27,386 nt of DNA from Bacteriovoracaceae bacterium UBA7695 (GTDB taxonomy: Bacteria; Bdellovibrionota; Bacteriovoracia; Bacteriovoracales; Bacteriovoracaceae): contig DLGL01000060.1 of NCBI GenBank assembly GCA_002482685.1, positions 1-27,386 of the forward strand, given 5' to 3'. The notes beneath the pieces were generated by a model. It searched no databases. It saw nothing but the letters and a program-made list of their open reading frames with translations, and was not told the origin of the DNA. The translations under genes were made by a program, and so were the position numbers. The stretch's first letter is position 1, and each line of letters opens with the position of its first letter. Of this stretch, positions 14,968-23,550 are shown one piece after another.

Positions 14968-17883
14968 ATGAACAAAACGATGATTCCAGAGCCTTCAAAG
15001 GTTAAAAACCAGACGTCAAATGATGACTACATGGTGTTTGCTCGCCCACTTACGGCGAGACTTCTGGACGCTATGAACCTCGCTAAAAATTTCTCCAGTG
15101 GTCAGGGAGATTATCTTTATTTCGAAAGAAATCAAAAATCCATCCGCGTATTAGATTTGACAGGCGGCTATGGCTCTAATCTTCTGGGGCATCGACACCC
15201 TCGCCTATTGGGCGCCATAGATGAATGGAACAAATCAGGAGCCCCTTCGATGACTCAAGGTAGCCAGAGAAAGGCTGCTGGCGAACTTGCAAAAAAATTA
15301 TCTGACATTCTTGAACGTGAAACCTCTGAAGGTCCATGGGTTACAAATCTCTCAAATTCGGGAACAGAAGCTATCGAAGCCGCCATGAAACACTGCCAGC
15401 TTCACTTTCGTCATAAACTTATTGAGCTCTCGCAAGAAATTGAAAAAGAAATGAACCAGGCGCTGATTAAAATTCGCCGTTCAGAACCAACACTACAAAG
15501 AAAGATACTTTTTAAGTTAAAAACTGAAATCGCTAATAAAACTGAACATCTGAATATGAATGATGAAAGAAAAAGTTTTTTTCTTCATCAGCTGGCCAAT
15601 GCGCTTGATATAAATGAGCTGGTCGAGCTTATTAGAGAAATTAATGCAAAACAGATAAATCAGCGTCCGAAATTTATTTCGCTTAAAAAAGCATACCACG
15701 GCAAAACACTCGGAGCTCTTTCTCTGACCAGTAATGAAAGCTTTAGGCATGATTTTTTTCTCGGAGATGAATTTAATTCTCAAACTATTTTCATTTCGGC
15801 CCATGATGACTTGAATACTCTAGGTCAAATAATTGAAGAGAATAAGCAGGATTTATTATTCATAGCCTCTGGCCCTCGTGGGATCGCTGTAACAAAACAC
15901 TCCTTTTCTTTATTCGCCGGTGCCTTTGCTGAGCCGATTCAGGGTGAGGCCGGTGTCCTGGAAGTTCCTTCGAATACTCTGGCAGTACTAAAGAAATTTT
16001 CACTACAAGAAAATTTTCTTTTAGTTTTTGATGAAATTCAATCAGGAATGTTCAGAACTGGTCTTATGTGCGCCGGGAATCACACAGACATCACCGCCGA
16101 CGTCTATACTTTTTCAAAATCCTTAGGTGGAGGAATTGCAAAAATAGCAGCAACCACTATCATCAGAAGAAAATATATCGAGGAATTCGGGTATCTTCAT
16201 AGCTCAACATTTGCCGAGGATGACTTCTCATCTATGATTGCCCTGGAAGTGTTAAACCTTCTTGAGTCAGACGAGTCACCACTGAAAGCAGGAATGGAGT
16301 CGGGAAATTATCTGATGGCCAGGCTTGAATGGCTTAAAAATGAATTTCCTGAAATTATCCATGAACTTCGGGGCAAAGGTCTCTTTCTTGCTTTAGAATT
16401 TAACCAATCTATTTTTAAGAATATGGGGTTTGAATTTAAACTCATCTGTGACAGTAAAATGCAAGGCTATCTGGTAGCTTCAGCACTCTTGAATCATGAG
16501 CAAATCAGAATGAATCCTTCTCTTTCAAATAATCTGACGCTGAGAATTCAACCTAGCTTATATTTTGATATCATCCAGGCAGAAGAACTTATCGGTGGTC
16601 TGTACAGACTTTGCACAGCAATCAAAGAGATCAATGTTAAGTATTTTCTTTCGGCCCTTTACCCGGATGAAACTATTGAGAATAAAAAAACCCCTGACAC
16701 TATTGAGACTGCTGAACCAGGTAAGAGACCACTTGCCGTATTTCTTTGCCATATCATTAACGAGAATCATTTGCGCAACGTTACCGAAGCTCTAAAAAGC
16801 GTACCAGACGCTAAGCTTTCTCAGAAATTAAATCTTACAAAAGACATTGCCGAATTTCAGATTTATCACCGTCAAACTGTAAGAGATGAGAATAACCGCG
16901 AGATGGATGTCATCATGATGGGAATCCCACTGAGTTCAGAAGAGTTAAAAAAATCATTCATTTCTAAGAACAAATATAAAATCGTTCAAAAAGTTCAAAA
17001 TGCCATCGACTACGCAAAAGAGTTGGGTGCTTCTACTGTTGGACTTGGGCAGTTTACGTCCATTGTTTCAGGTAATGGTCTTTATCTGAACCCGCGTGGC
17101 TTGAACCTTACAACCGGAAACGCCTACACTATTTCACTGACCATCCAGTCTGCCCTGCGTTCGGCACGCGAAAAAGGATCGAATCTCAGCACCTCAACCG
17201 CGGCCATGATTGGAGCGGCAGGAAACATTATGTCAGTAGCCTCTTCTTTAATGGCCGATCAGGTAGGGAAACTTGTTCTTATCCATCACTCGCCACTTGA
17301 ATCAAGTTTAAAATTTCAAGAAGCCGTCTTACGTATTGTGAGGGAAATTTCACAATCTGACGCCGACACAAAACTAGTCGCGACTATTAAAAAATTCTGG
17401 AATGAAGAGTTGGGAGTTTTAAACTTTATGCAACTACCAGAAATTCAAAATGTTCTCGTTGCGACTGCCGACTTAACTCAAATAAAACATGCAGATATTA
17501 TTTTAAGCGGTACAAGCTCCTCCACCGGTTTTTTAAGTCTTGATATGTTTAAAAAAGGAGCCGTCATAGTAGATATTGCTGTGCCTCCGACGATCAAAAA
17601 AGATCTTTTAGACAAAATTCATTCAGAGCGCCCAGATCTCACCTATCACCTGGGAGGGATTGCCAAACTTCCTAAGGAGCAGTCACTTAATTTTTTTATT
17701 TTTCCACTGGCAAAAAATGAAAGTTTTGCCTGCATGGCCGAAACCTTTGCTATTGGTTTTAGTGGAAAGAAGAACTTTTTAAATATCGGAGATCTCAACA
17801 AGTCGATTGTGGCTTCGGTCACCGAATTGGCCTTGGACGCTGGATTTACATTGGGTAAGATTAAAACCAGCACTTCACTTTAA
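14968..17883 (+). CDS. Class III aminotransferase / long-chain acyl-ACP reductase fusion (TamH/PigE-like activities)
   Basis: This 971-residue two-domain enzyme is predicted to reduce a fatty acyl thioester to the aldehyde and transaminate it to a fatty amine. Residues about 40-560 form a fold-type I class III aminotransferase: NSGTEAIEAAM, AYHGKTLGALSLTSN, the cofactor Asp355 in VFDEIQSG, and the PLP Lys384 in TFSKSLGGGIAK. About 85 extra helical residues (about 145-233) are inserted before AYHGKT. Residues about 580-960 match cyanobacterial acyl-ACP reductase: GLGQFTSIVSGNG, LTTGNAYT, the nucleotide loop GAAGNI at 749-754, and FACMAET with Cys922 aligning to the acyl-binding Cys. PigE and TamH pair the same activities. 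The gene faces the lipid-like operon with a 9 nt overlap. Acyl chain, domain coupling and amine product are inferred. Confidence 0.82.
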   Translation: MNKTMIPEPSKVKNQTSNDDYMVFARPLTARLLDAMNLAKNFSSGQGDYLYFERNQKSIRVLDLTGGYGSNLLGHRHPRLLGAIDEWNKSGAPSMTQGSQRKAAGELAKKLSDILERETSEGPWVTNLSNSGTEAIEAAMKHCQLHFRHKLIELSQEIEKEMNQALIKIRRSEPTLQRKILFKLKTEIANKTEHLNMNDERKSFFLHQLANALDINELVELIREINAKQINQRPKFISLKKAYHGKTLGALSLTSNESFRHDFFLGDEFNSQTIFISAHDDLNTLGQIIEENKQDLLFIASGPRGIAVTKHSFSLFAGAFAEPIQGEAGVLEVPSNTLAVLKKFSLQENFLLVFDEIQSGMFRTGLMCAGNHTDITADVYTFSKSLGGGIAKIAATTIIRRKYIEEFGYLHSSTFAEDDFSSMIALEVLNLLESDESPLKAGMESGNYLMARLEWLKNEFPEIIHELRGKGLFLALEFNQSIFKNMGFEFKLICDSKMQGYLVASALLNHEQIRMNPSLSNNLTLRIQPSLYFDIIQAEELIGGLYRLCTAIKEINVKYFLSALYPDETIENKKTPDTIETAEPGKRPLAVFLCHIINENHLRNVTEALKSVPDAKLSQKLNLTKDIAEFQIYHRQTVRDENNREMDVIMMGIPLSSEELKKSFISKNKYKIVQKVQNAIDYAKELGASTVGLGQFTSIVSGNGLYLNPRGLNLTTGNAYTISLTIQSALRSAREKGSNLSTSTAAMIGAAGNIMSVASSLMADQVGKLVLIHHSPLESSLKFQEAVLRIVREISQSDADTKLVATIKKFWNEELGVLNFMQLPEIQNVLVATADLTQIKHADIILSGTSSSTGFLSLDMFKKGAVIVDIAVPPTIKKDLLDKIHSERPDLTYHLGGIAKLPKEQSLNFFIFPLAKNESFACMAETFAIGFSGKKNFLNIGDLNKSIVASVTELALDAGFTLGKIKTSTSL

Positions 17884-18987
17884 TTTTTTTCCATACAAAA
17901 CATACTGAGAAAAGAGCTCGATGGATTCCGGATTAATAGGTCTTCGGGAGGGCGAGTCCGAACTCTGATAACAGACTAATCCCTTCCCAAAGAAAAAGGC
18001 CCGGTTCGTAAGTTGTTTAGAAGTCTTAATCTGAACTCCCTTGATATCTTCTCCGTTTGGCCCAGGCACTTTTCCTACGTAGGCCATCATAAGAGTCCTG
18101 AAATTAGTTCTAAGCTTAATTAATAAAAATATTTTAGAAATGAATGAAAGTTTTTTTCCCTTAATGTGCTTTAAAACTGGAAGGGGATCAGGATAGTTGA
18201 TACTAAAACCCACCGGACTGCCATTGAGTTCAACAATCATCGAGTACCACGGGTGGATGATAAACTTAAAATCGTCGTAAACAACCTTAAACTGCTCAAA
18301 GGAAATTGGTTCAAATTCCGGCATATGACTAAAGGATCTTTCAAAAAGGTCATGAACAATCCTGATTTCTTTATCCCATTCGCCGAGCTTGATGGAGCGA
18401 ACTTTAAGATCACCATCATGAGGAAGCCTGGCCGCCTTAAGCTGCTTTCTTTTGCGCATAAAATTTTTAATAATATTTGCACGACGGACTTTGTAAGTAT
18501 CCCAGGTTCCAATTACAGCATAACCTGTATTGGCAAAAAGTTCGTGGTAGTAATCCGGATACAAAGGCTCACCAAAAATTGGGTGACCTCCACCGGGTTT
18601 CTTAATCCGATACTTAATAAAAAAATTCATATCTACCGGAGTCTTAATTTCATTTAGACCTAACTCTTTGGCGCATATGTCAACTTCGCTTATCAGCATC
18701 CGTGCCACATTCAGGCTATTAACCCAATCGATAAAGCCTAGGTTTCCAACTGTAGAGCCCTTTCTCCTTGATAAAATGCATTTAGCTATAGGTTTATCAT
18801 TTTCCGTGAGTAGAAAGCCCATCCATTCATAATCAAGCGCAAAAGGTGAATCAGGATGAAGAATCTTTTTATAATCGGCAATTGACTCAGGAAAATAAGT
18901 CGGCAAATGTCCCTGAAGTTCAGCCTTCAAATCCATCAACTGAAGAATTTTTTCTTCATCCCATTTTGAAAAACGAGTCACTTTCAT
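17875..18987 (-). CDS. GNAT-like acyltransferase, probably double domain
   Basis: The 370-residue protein resembles long GNAT-fold acyltransferases. The first half contains SRRKGSTVGNLGFIDWVNSL and then ISEVDICAKELGLNEIKTPV, the strand-helix pair expected for the acyl-CoA binding region, followed by PDYYHELFANTGYAVIGTW. The second half has its own N-acyltransferase-like element, WYSMIVELNGSPVGFSINYP. The canonical R/QxxGxG/A loop is not clear, so the donor (acyl-CoA or acyl-ACP) is uncertain. It is the last gene of a five-gene operon, overlapping the P450 by 4 nt and the convergent fusion gene by 9 nt. N- or O-acylation of the locus product, possibly the predicted fatty amine, is an inference from context. 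Confidence 0.65.
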   Translation of the reverse strand: MKVTRFSKWDEEKILQLMDLKAELQGHLPTYFPESIADYKKILHPDSPFALDYEWMGFLLTENDKPIAKCILSRRKGSTVGNLGFIDWVNSLNVARMLISEVDICAKELGLNEIKTPVDMNFFIKYRIKKPGGGHPIFGEPLYPDYYHELFANTGYAVIGTWDTYKVRRANIIKNFMRKRKQLKAARLPHDGDLKVRSIKLGEWDKEIRIVHDLFERSFSHMPEFEPISFEQFKVVYDDFKFIIHPWYSMIVELNGSPVGFSINYPDPLPVLKHIKGKKLSFISKIFLLIKLRTNFRTLMMAYVGKVPGPNGEDIKGVQIKTSKQLTNRAFFFGKGLVCYQSSDSPSRRPINPESIELFSQYVLYGKKLK

Positions 18988-20288
18988 GCGCGGGCCTTAA
19001 ACTTCATAAGGGTGTTATTTTTAGGTCTTAATGTAAGACCTGCTTCAGATTTTTGAACTTCATTATTAACAATGGACCATTCAAAAGCGTGAACGAGGTT
19101 TGCCAGTATAATTTTTGATTCCATACCAGCAAAAGAAGATCCGATACAGGCCCTTGCTCCTAAACCGTAAGGATAAAAAGTGCCTTGGGGGAGTTTCTTT
19201 TTATCTAAAAATCTTTCCGGATAAAAATCCAGGGGCCTGTCCCACAGATCAGGGGCCCTGTGACTCAGATAGGGAGAAAGAATCACGTTGGTCTTCTTAG
19301 GAATTTTCAGTGAACCAAGTTCGTCATCAGTTTTGGCCATCCTCATAAAGGCCCAAACCGGAGGCATGAGGCGCATAGATTCATCAATCACTGCCGAAAT
19401 CCAGGGAGCATTATTTAGCTTTTCAAAATCTTTCATAAGATAAAACTGATCAGCTTCATTTTTACAACTCTCAAAGTACTGAGGATTTTGTGCCAAAAAT
19501 ATCATAGTCCAGCTCATCGTATTGGTTACAGTCTCATGTCCTGCCATAAGGAAAGTGAGTATTTCATCTTTGATAAGATTCATTCCCATTTTTGAGTCTT
19601 GATTTTCTTCATCTTTTACATCGATGAGAAGCTGGAGCATGTCTCGGTTTTGTATTCCACTCTTTGATCTTGATTCAATAAGATCAAAAACAAAGCTTTC
19701 AAATTTTTTCTGAATCCTCCGTATCTTCAAGTGCCTCGGCAATGGGAACCAGAAAGGAAGCCTGATGGCGGCACGGGTCCGATCGGTAACAAGTTCCATC
19801 AGAAATAAAATATCATCTAACCAGGTATCAAGTTCGGGTGTCGCCTTTTGACTAAACAGAGTATTGAGGACAATTCTCCAGGTCATTTTATTCATGAAAG
19901 GAAAGATATCCATGGTTTGCCCATCTTTAAGCTCACTCATCATCTCATTAACAGTAAAATCCATTTGAGTGGAGAAGTTATAAACACTTCTGATGTTCAT
20001 AATCGGCCGGATAAGCCTGTATTGCTTATTCCAGGAGTCTCCATCATTGGTGATTAGACCCTCGCCTAAAAAATCTTTAAGAATTTTAGTTGTCCGGCCT
20101 TTCGAATAAGAAAGATTTTTTTCTTTAAGAATATGAACAACATCATCCGGATGACTCAGGATTATCATTTTTCTTCCAAGAATATTAAGCTCGCTCCGGT
20201 GACCATTCAGATCGAACTGCTTCTGAAAAAAAGCTAATGGATCTGAACGATAATCTTTAATAATGCCCAGAGACTTAAACAGACTCAT
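18984..20288 (-). CDS. Cytochrome P450
   Basis: This heme monooxygenase of 434 residues has all landmarks. The I-helix oxygen-activation motif is AGHETVTNT. The K-helix ExxR is in DESMRLMPP, and there is a PERF element in YPERFLDKKKLP. The heme loop YPYGLGARACIGSSFAG has the thiolate Cys381; the usual first Phe of FxxGxRxC is Tyr here. There is no N-terminal membrane anchor, as in soluble bacterial P450s. The I-helix and Cys loop look like fatty-acid hydroxylase-type (CYP4/CYP102-related) enzymes rather than CYP101. No ferredoxin or reductase partner is in the window. It overlaps both neighbours by 4 nt, so it is translationally coupled within the biosynthetic operon. Substrate is probably the lipid-like intermediate (inference). 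Confidence 0.92.
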   Translation of the reverse strand: MSLFKSLGIIKDYRSDPLAFFQKQFDLNGHRSELNILGRKMIILSHPDDVVHILKEKNLSYSKGRTTKILKDFLGEGLITNDGDSWNKQYRLIRPIMNIRSVYNFSTQMDFTVNEMMSELKDGQTMDIFPFMNKMTWRIVLNTLFSQKATPELDTWLDDILFLMELVTDRTRAAIRLPFWFPLPRHLKIRRIQKKFESFVFDLIESRSKSGIQNRDMLQLLIDVKDEENQDSKMGMNLIKDEILTFLMAGHETVTNTMSWTMIFLAQNPQYFESCKNEADQFYLMKDFEKLNNAPWISAVIDESMRLMPPVWAFMRMAKTDDELGSLKIPKKTNVILSPYLSHRAPDLWDRPLDFYPERFLDKKKLPQGTFYPYGLGARACIGSSFAGMESKIILANLVHAFEWSIVNNEVQKSEAGLTLRPKNNTLMKFKARA

Positions 20289-22669
20289 AATTTGGTAACC
20301 TCACCAGAAGATCCATCCACACGAATTAGATCTCCTGTTTGAATAGTTTGAGTTGAATTTTTAAGCCCGACGACAGTAGGAATTCCTAACTCCCGGCCAA
20401 TGATAGCCGTGTGACTTAGTAGAGAACCTTTTTCTGAGATAAGGGCAAGACTACGGGACATGATATAGACCCATGCTGGATCTGTATTTTTTGTTACGAG
20501 AATAAATTTTTCAAGATTGCTTTCCATGGCATCAATGGGATTTTCTAAAACCAAAGCGCGCCCTTCAACAATTCCTGGAGAGACACCATAACCTTTCATT
20601 GGCCCCAACGTGACTGAAGTTTTTATTTCGGGAAGCTTCTCGTCTGGAACCCAACTAAGGAGCTCGGGGTAGGTTTTATCTTTTACCTGCCACTCCTTCC
20701 TTTCAAGCATTAATTCAAAGAGTCGATCGTAACTTAATGATCCTGACTGAAATTGAGACCATTCAGAATGGTTAAGTGAAAAAAAGTCCCGCAACCCCCA
20801 CTGACTCCATTTTGGATCTTCAAGTGTCAACGTTTCTGCTAATTTAAGCATGAGCTCTCTTAAAAGATGATAGAAGCGTCCCCGCCATAAACGCGATGAT
20901 TCACGAAATGAAATACATTCCCGGGTAAAGGTCAAGATTTTCTGATCAATAAGGCCGAATTCGAAATGAGCTTCTTCACTTTTTTTATGGTGAGTCGCCT
21001 GGGTTCTCTTTCCCCAACTTAAAAAAAGTTTAAACAGTTGAGGATCGTTTTTTAAGGGAAGACTCTCTATCTTTAATTCTTCAAATGAACGGTCACCATA
21101 AATCTCAAGAAATTTTCTAATCGCAATAACTTCCTTGGTCCATCCTTCATCCTCAAGATGCCTGAAGACTTCCTTATACGCATATAGACCCTCTTTTGTA
21201 GGGTATCTTTCAAAGGCCAGGATAAAATCTGAAGTTAAGGAGGCAGTTAACTCTTCAAATGCCTCGAGGGGCTTCATTGAGTCAAGGTTTTGTGACGTTT
21301 TCAGGACATCGATCACGTTGTCTTCAGTGAGGCCTTTCTGTTTCATCTGACGGGACAAAAGCGAGAGTCCGATCATAATAAAAACATCGTTGGCCACCGT
21401 CAGACCAAATCCCAGAGGCTTTTGAACTAAGTTGTGAAGATACTGGATAATAGCTGATGATGTATTTAAATTTTTTATTTCAAAAGATATATCTTTTGAA
21501 AGTTGATCCATGTCCATCAAAAAATTTTTATACCTGTTATCTTTCTTCCACGCAAACTCTGCAAGTTTATAAAGAGACATGGCCGTTTCGAAATTTGAAA
21601 GTAAGGTAGAGTGATAAGGAATGCTTGTTCCTTCCATCTTTCCTCCAATCATCTTATGCCAGTTATCAATATTTTTCTCACCACCAGGTAAGGCCCGCAA
21701 GACTGCATAGTAGTGTTCCAGATCATAGTATAGATGGTCATCCACATGACATATTAAGTGAGCATAATGACTTTTAAGAACATCTAGCCTCTCACCTTGG
21801 GCCCCCAATATTATGGCCGATTCAGTAAAAACATTCTCGTAAGCCCTTTTTACAAAAGAAGCTGTGAAGGGGCTTACATTTCCAGGGTAGGATTCAGATA
21901 AATTAGTATCTGCAAAAACTTTGATTTGAGGAAAAGTTCTTGTAATGGGTCTAATTTGAAAGATATAGAGATCATTGCCTAATAATCCCCACTCAATATC
22001 AGCTGGTTTACCAAAGGTACTTTCAAGCCTCAATCCCTCGTGAATAAGATCTTTTAGTTGATCCGAAGTTAAGACTCCGTCATTCGGGCCTGAAATTTTT
22101 TCTCCTAGCCTGGTCATTAAGTAATGATCCACATCAACCAGTCCGGAGACTACACCCTCACCCATACCAAAAGCCGCATCGATGGCAATTGCAGAGGTCG
22201 GATTAACCGGAGATCGTGTAAAGAGGACCCCACTTTTATCTACTGTGATTTGCTTTTGAATAACCACGGCCATTTTTAGAGTCGTCTGAATATTTTTTTG
22301 ATTAATATACTGGAGAACACGTTCTGAATTAACTGATGAGTAGATATTTTTAAGTTTTTCTTCCCAGTTATTTTCAGTTACGCCCAGGAATGTTTCAAAC
22401 AGGCCGGCAAAGCTCGCATCCAGATGATCTTCTCCAATCATCGAACTTCTCAAGGCTACAGTTTCATGCTGAGAGATAAAGTTTTTTATTTTATCTTTCA
22501 GATCAACTGGAAATTCATTAGTAAGAACATAATGATCAAATGTATCAGTGGTAATAACCAGGAAAGGGGCAACCCGGGCCTTCCATTTTTTTAGCTTTTG
22601 AAGGTGAAGACCTTTGCCCCCTACTTTCTCGATAGTCGATTCGTGATTCGAGGAGTGAATCCACTTCAT
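20285..22669 (-). CDS. PEP-synthase-like ATP-dependent phosphotransferase (PigC/rifampicin phosphotransferase architecture)
   Basis: The 794-residue enzyme has an N-terminal ATP-grasp domain of the PPDK/PEP-synthase type: VGGKGLHLQKLK, VALRSSMIGEDHLDASFAGL, GVLFTRSPVNPTS, and ADIEWGLLGNDLYIFQIRPI. A divergent central substrate domain begins with ESYPGNVSPFT, and a C-terminal swivelling phosphohistidine domain carries His753 in LLSHTAIIGRELGIPTVVG. The PEP/pyruvate-binding TIM barrel of true PEP synthase is absent. The layout therefore matches rifampicin phosphotransferase or the PigC/TamQ condensing enzymes, which activate a small molecule by phosphoryl transfer from ATP. Next to a TamH/PigE-like fusion, a PigC-like ligation or phosphorylation step is attractive, but bipyrrole genes are missing here. 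It overlaps UbiA and the P450 by 4 nt each. Confidence 0.8.
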   Translation of the reverse strand: MKWIHSSNHESTIEKVGGKGLHLQKLKKWKARVAPFLVITTDTFDHYVLTNEFPVDLKDKIKNFISQHETVALRSSMIGEDHLDASFAGLFETFLGVTENNWEEKLKNIYSSVNSERVLQYINQKNIQTTLKMAVVIQKQITVDKSGVLFTRSPVNPTSAIAIDAAFGMGEGVVSGLVDVDHYLMTRLGEKISGPNDGVLTSDQLKDLIHEGLRLESTFGKPADIEWGLLGNDLYIFQIRPITRTFPQIKVFADTNLSESYPGNVSPFTASFVKRAYENVFTESAIILGAQGERLDVLKSHYAHLICHVDDHLYYDLEHYYAVLRALPGGEKNIDNWHKMIGGKMEGTSIPYHSTLLSNFETAMSLYKLAEFAWKKDNRYKNFLMDMDQLSKDISFEIKNLNTSSAIIQYLHNLVQKPLGFGLTVANDVFIMIGLSLLSRQMKQKGLTEDNVIDVLKTSQNLDSMKPLEAFEELTASLTSDFILAFERYPTKEGLYAYKEVFRHLEDEGWTKEVIAIRKFLEIYGDRSFEELKIESLPLKNDPQLFKLFLSWGKRTQATHHKKSEEAHFEFGLIDQKILTFTRECISFRESSRLWRGRFYHLLRELMLKLAETLTLEDPKWSQWGLRDFFSLNHSEWSQFQSGSLSYDRLFELMLERKEWQVKDKTYPELLSWVPDEKLPEIKTSVTLGPMKGYGVSPGIVEGRALVLENPIDAMESNLEKFILVTKNTDPAWVYIMSRSLALISEKGSLLSHTAIIGRELGIPTVVGLKNSTQTIQTGDLIRVDGSSGEVTKL

Positions 22670-23541
22670 ATAAGAGCTGCGGCCATAAGAAAACCAATCA
22701 CGACAAGAATCTGGCTTTCAGCGCTGATTTTTAGTGGAGCCTTGAGCTTTAGAGTGACAAGAAACCGCGCCGAAGGAAATATCATCAGGGTCATCAGAAA
22801 TCCAAATACCCCTCTTAAAAACATCGGGCTGTCTAATTCAGAGAATATTCTAAACACTGTAAACGTATAAAAAAGCTGAAGAATTAGACATACACTTACA
22901 GCTATTCTCGGACCAAAAATCTTAGAATAAGTTGTATAATCCGTTTCCTCATCCGGACTTCGAATTTTTCGTGCAAATTCCCAATTTGTAAACAATAAAC
23001 AAAGTGGGAGAATCAAATCTGCTTTATCCCACCCCACTCCTTCAAAGGCCGTCATCATTCCCAGCATGAGATAAATAAAATTAAAAAGTACTAAAGGATG
23101 GTGGCTTAAAAACGCTAATGGAAGACTTTCGCGCATTTGTTTCTCAATAAAAAACCATTTCAGCATCAGGTAAGTAAATCCCAGGCTTAAAATGGCCCAG
23201 CCAAAAACGATCCAAGATGAGGCACTGACTAATAAGCAATTCGCAACACAGAACACACCCAGAAATTTTAGATCAGTCTTTTGAACCTTTCCTGATGGCA
23301 GAGGACGATTTGGAAATTTTTTTTTATCATCTTCAAAATCTTTAAACTCATCCATGACCCTGATAAGCAAGGAAATACAAGTTAGATAAATAGCCGCTTG
23401 AAGCATCTGGAAATGAAAAACCACAGGAAGCCCTGAAAGTCTGAGGTAAAGCAGCTGAATAGAAAAAGCTGTTAAGGCGGTACCTAAGATAGCCGTCATG
23501 GGAAACATTTCGTTTAAATAGATACTTAAGCGTCTGATCAT
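22666..23541 (-). CDS. UbiA-family membrane prenyltransferase
   Basis: This is a polytopic protein of 291 residues with about eight hydrophobic helices. The first Asp-rich motif is in RVMDEFKDFEDDKKK followed by NRPLPSG, the usual NRPLxxG context of UbiA proteins. The second is in RSPDEETDYTTYSKIFG, the DxxxDxxTYSKxxG-type motif. Together they bind the prenyl diphosphate through magnesium, and the active site opens to the membrane. Family members attach polyprenyl chains to aromatic acids, glycerol phosphate (archaeal DGGGP synthase) or ribose. The gene lies 9 nt after the CarS-like gene and overlaps the next gene by 4 nt. Pairing with CarS suggests a glycerol-phosphate or other phospho-alcohol acceptor, but the sequence does not show it. 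Confidence 0.85.
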   Translation of the reverse strand: MIRRLSIYLNEMFPMTAILGTALTAFSIQLLYLRLSGLPVVFHFQMLQAAIYLTCISLLIRVMDEFKDFEDDKKKFPNRPLPSGKVQKTDLKFLGVFCVANCLLVSASSWIVFGWAILSLGFTYLMLKWFFIEKQMRESLPLAFLSHHPLVLFNFIYLMLGMMTAFEGVGWDKADLILPLCLLFTNWEFARKIRSPDEETDYTTYSKIFGPRIAVSVCLILQLFYTFTVFRIFSELDSPMFLRGVFGFLMTLMIFPSARFLVTLKLKAPLKISAESQILVVIGFLMAAALI

Positions 23542-23550
23542 ATGGGTTTC

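Noticed and set aside
14968..17883. Two separate genes joined by sequencing error
   Set aside because: The frame is continuous through the linker at about residues 560-585 with no internal start or ribosome-binding site, and such fusions are known for this pair of activities.
18253..18657. Plus-strand 134-residue open frame
   Set aside because: It is fully antisense to the GNAT-like gene, without a ribosome-binding site or recognisable domain.
20285..22669. Housekeeping PEP synthase or pyruvate phosphate dikinase
   Set aside because: The C-terminal PEP/pyruvate-binding barrel is absent and the protein ends with the phosphohistidine domain.
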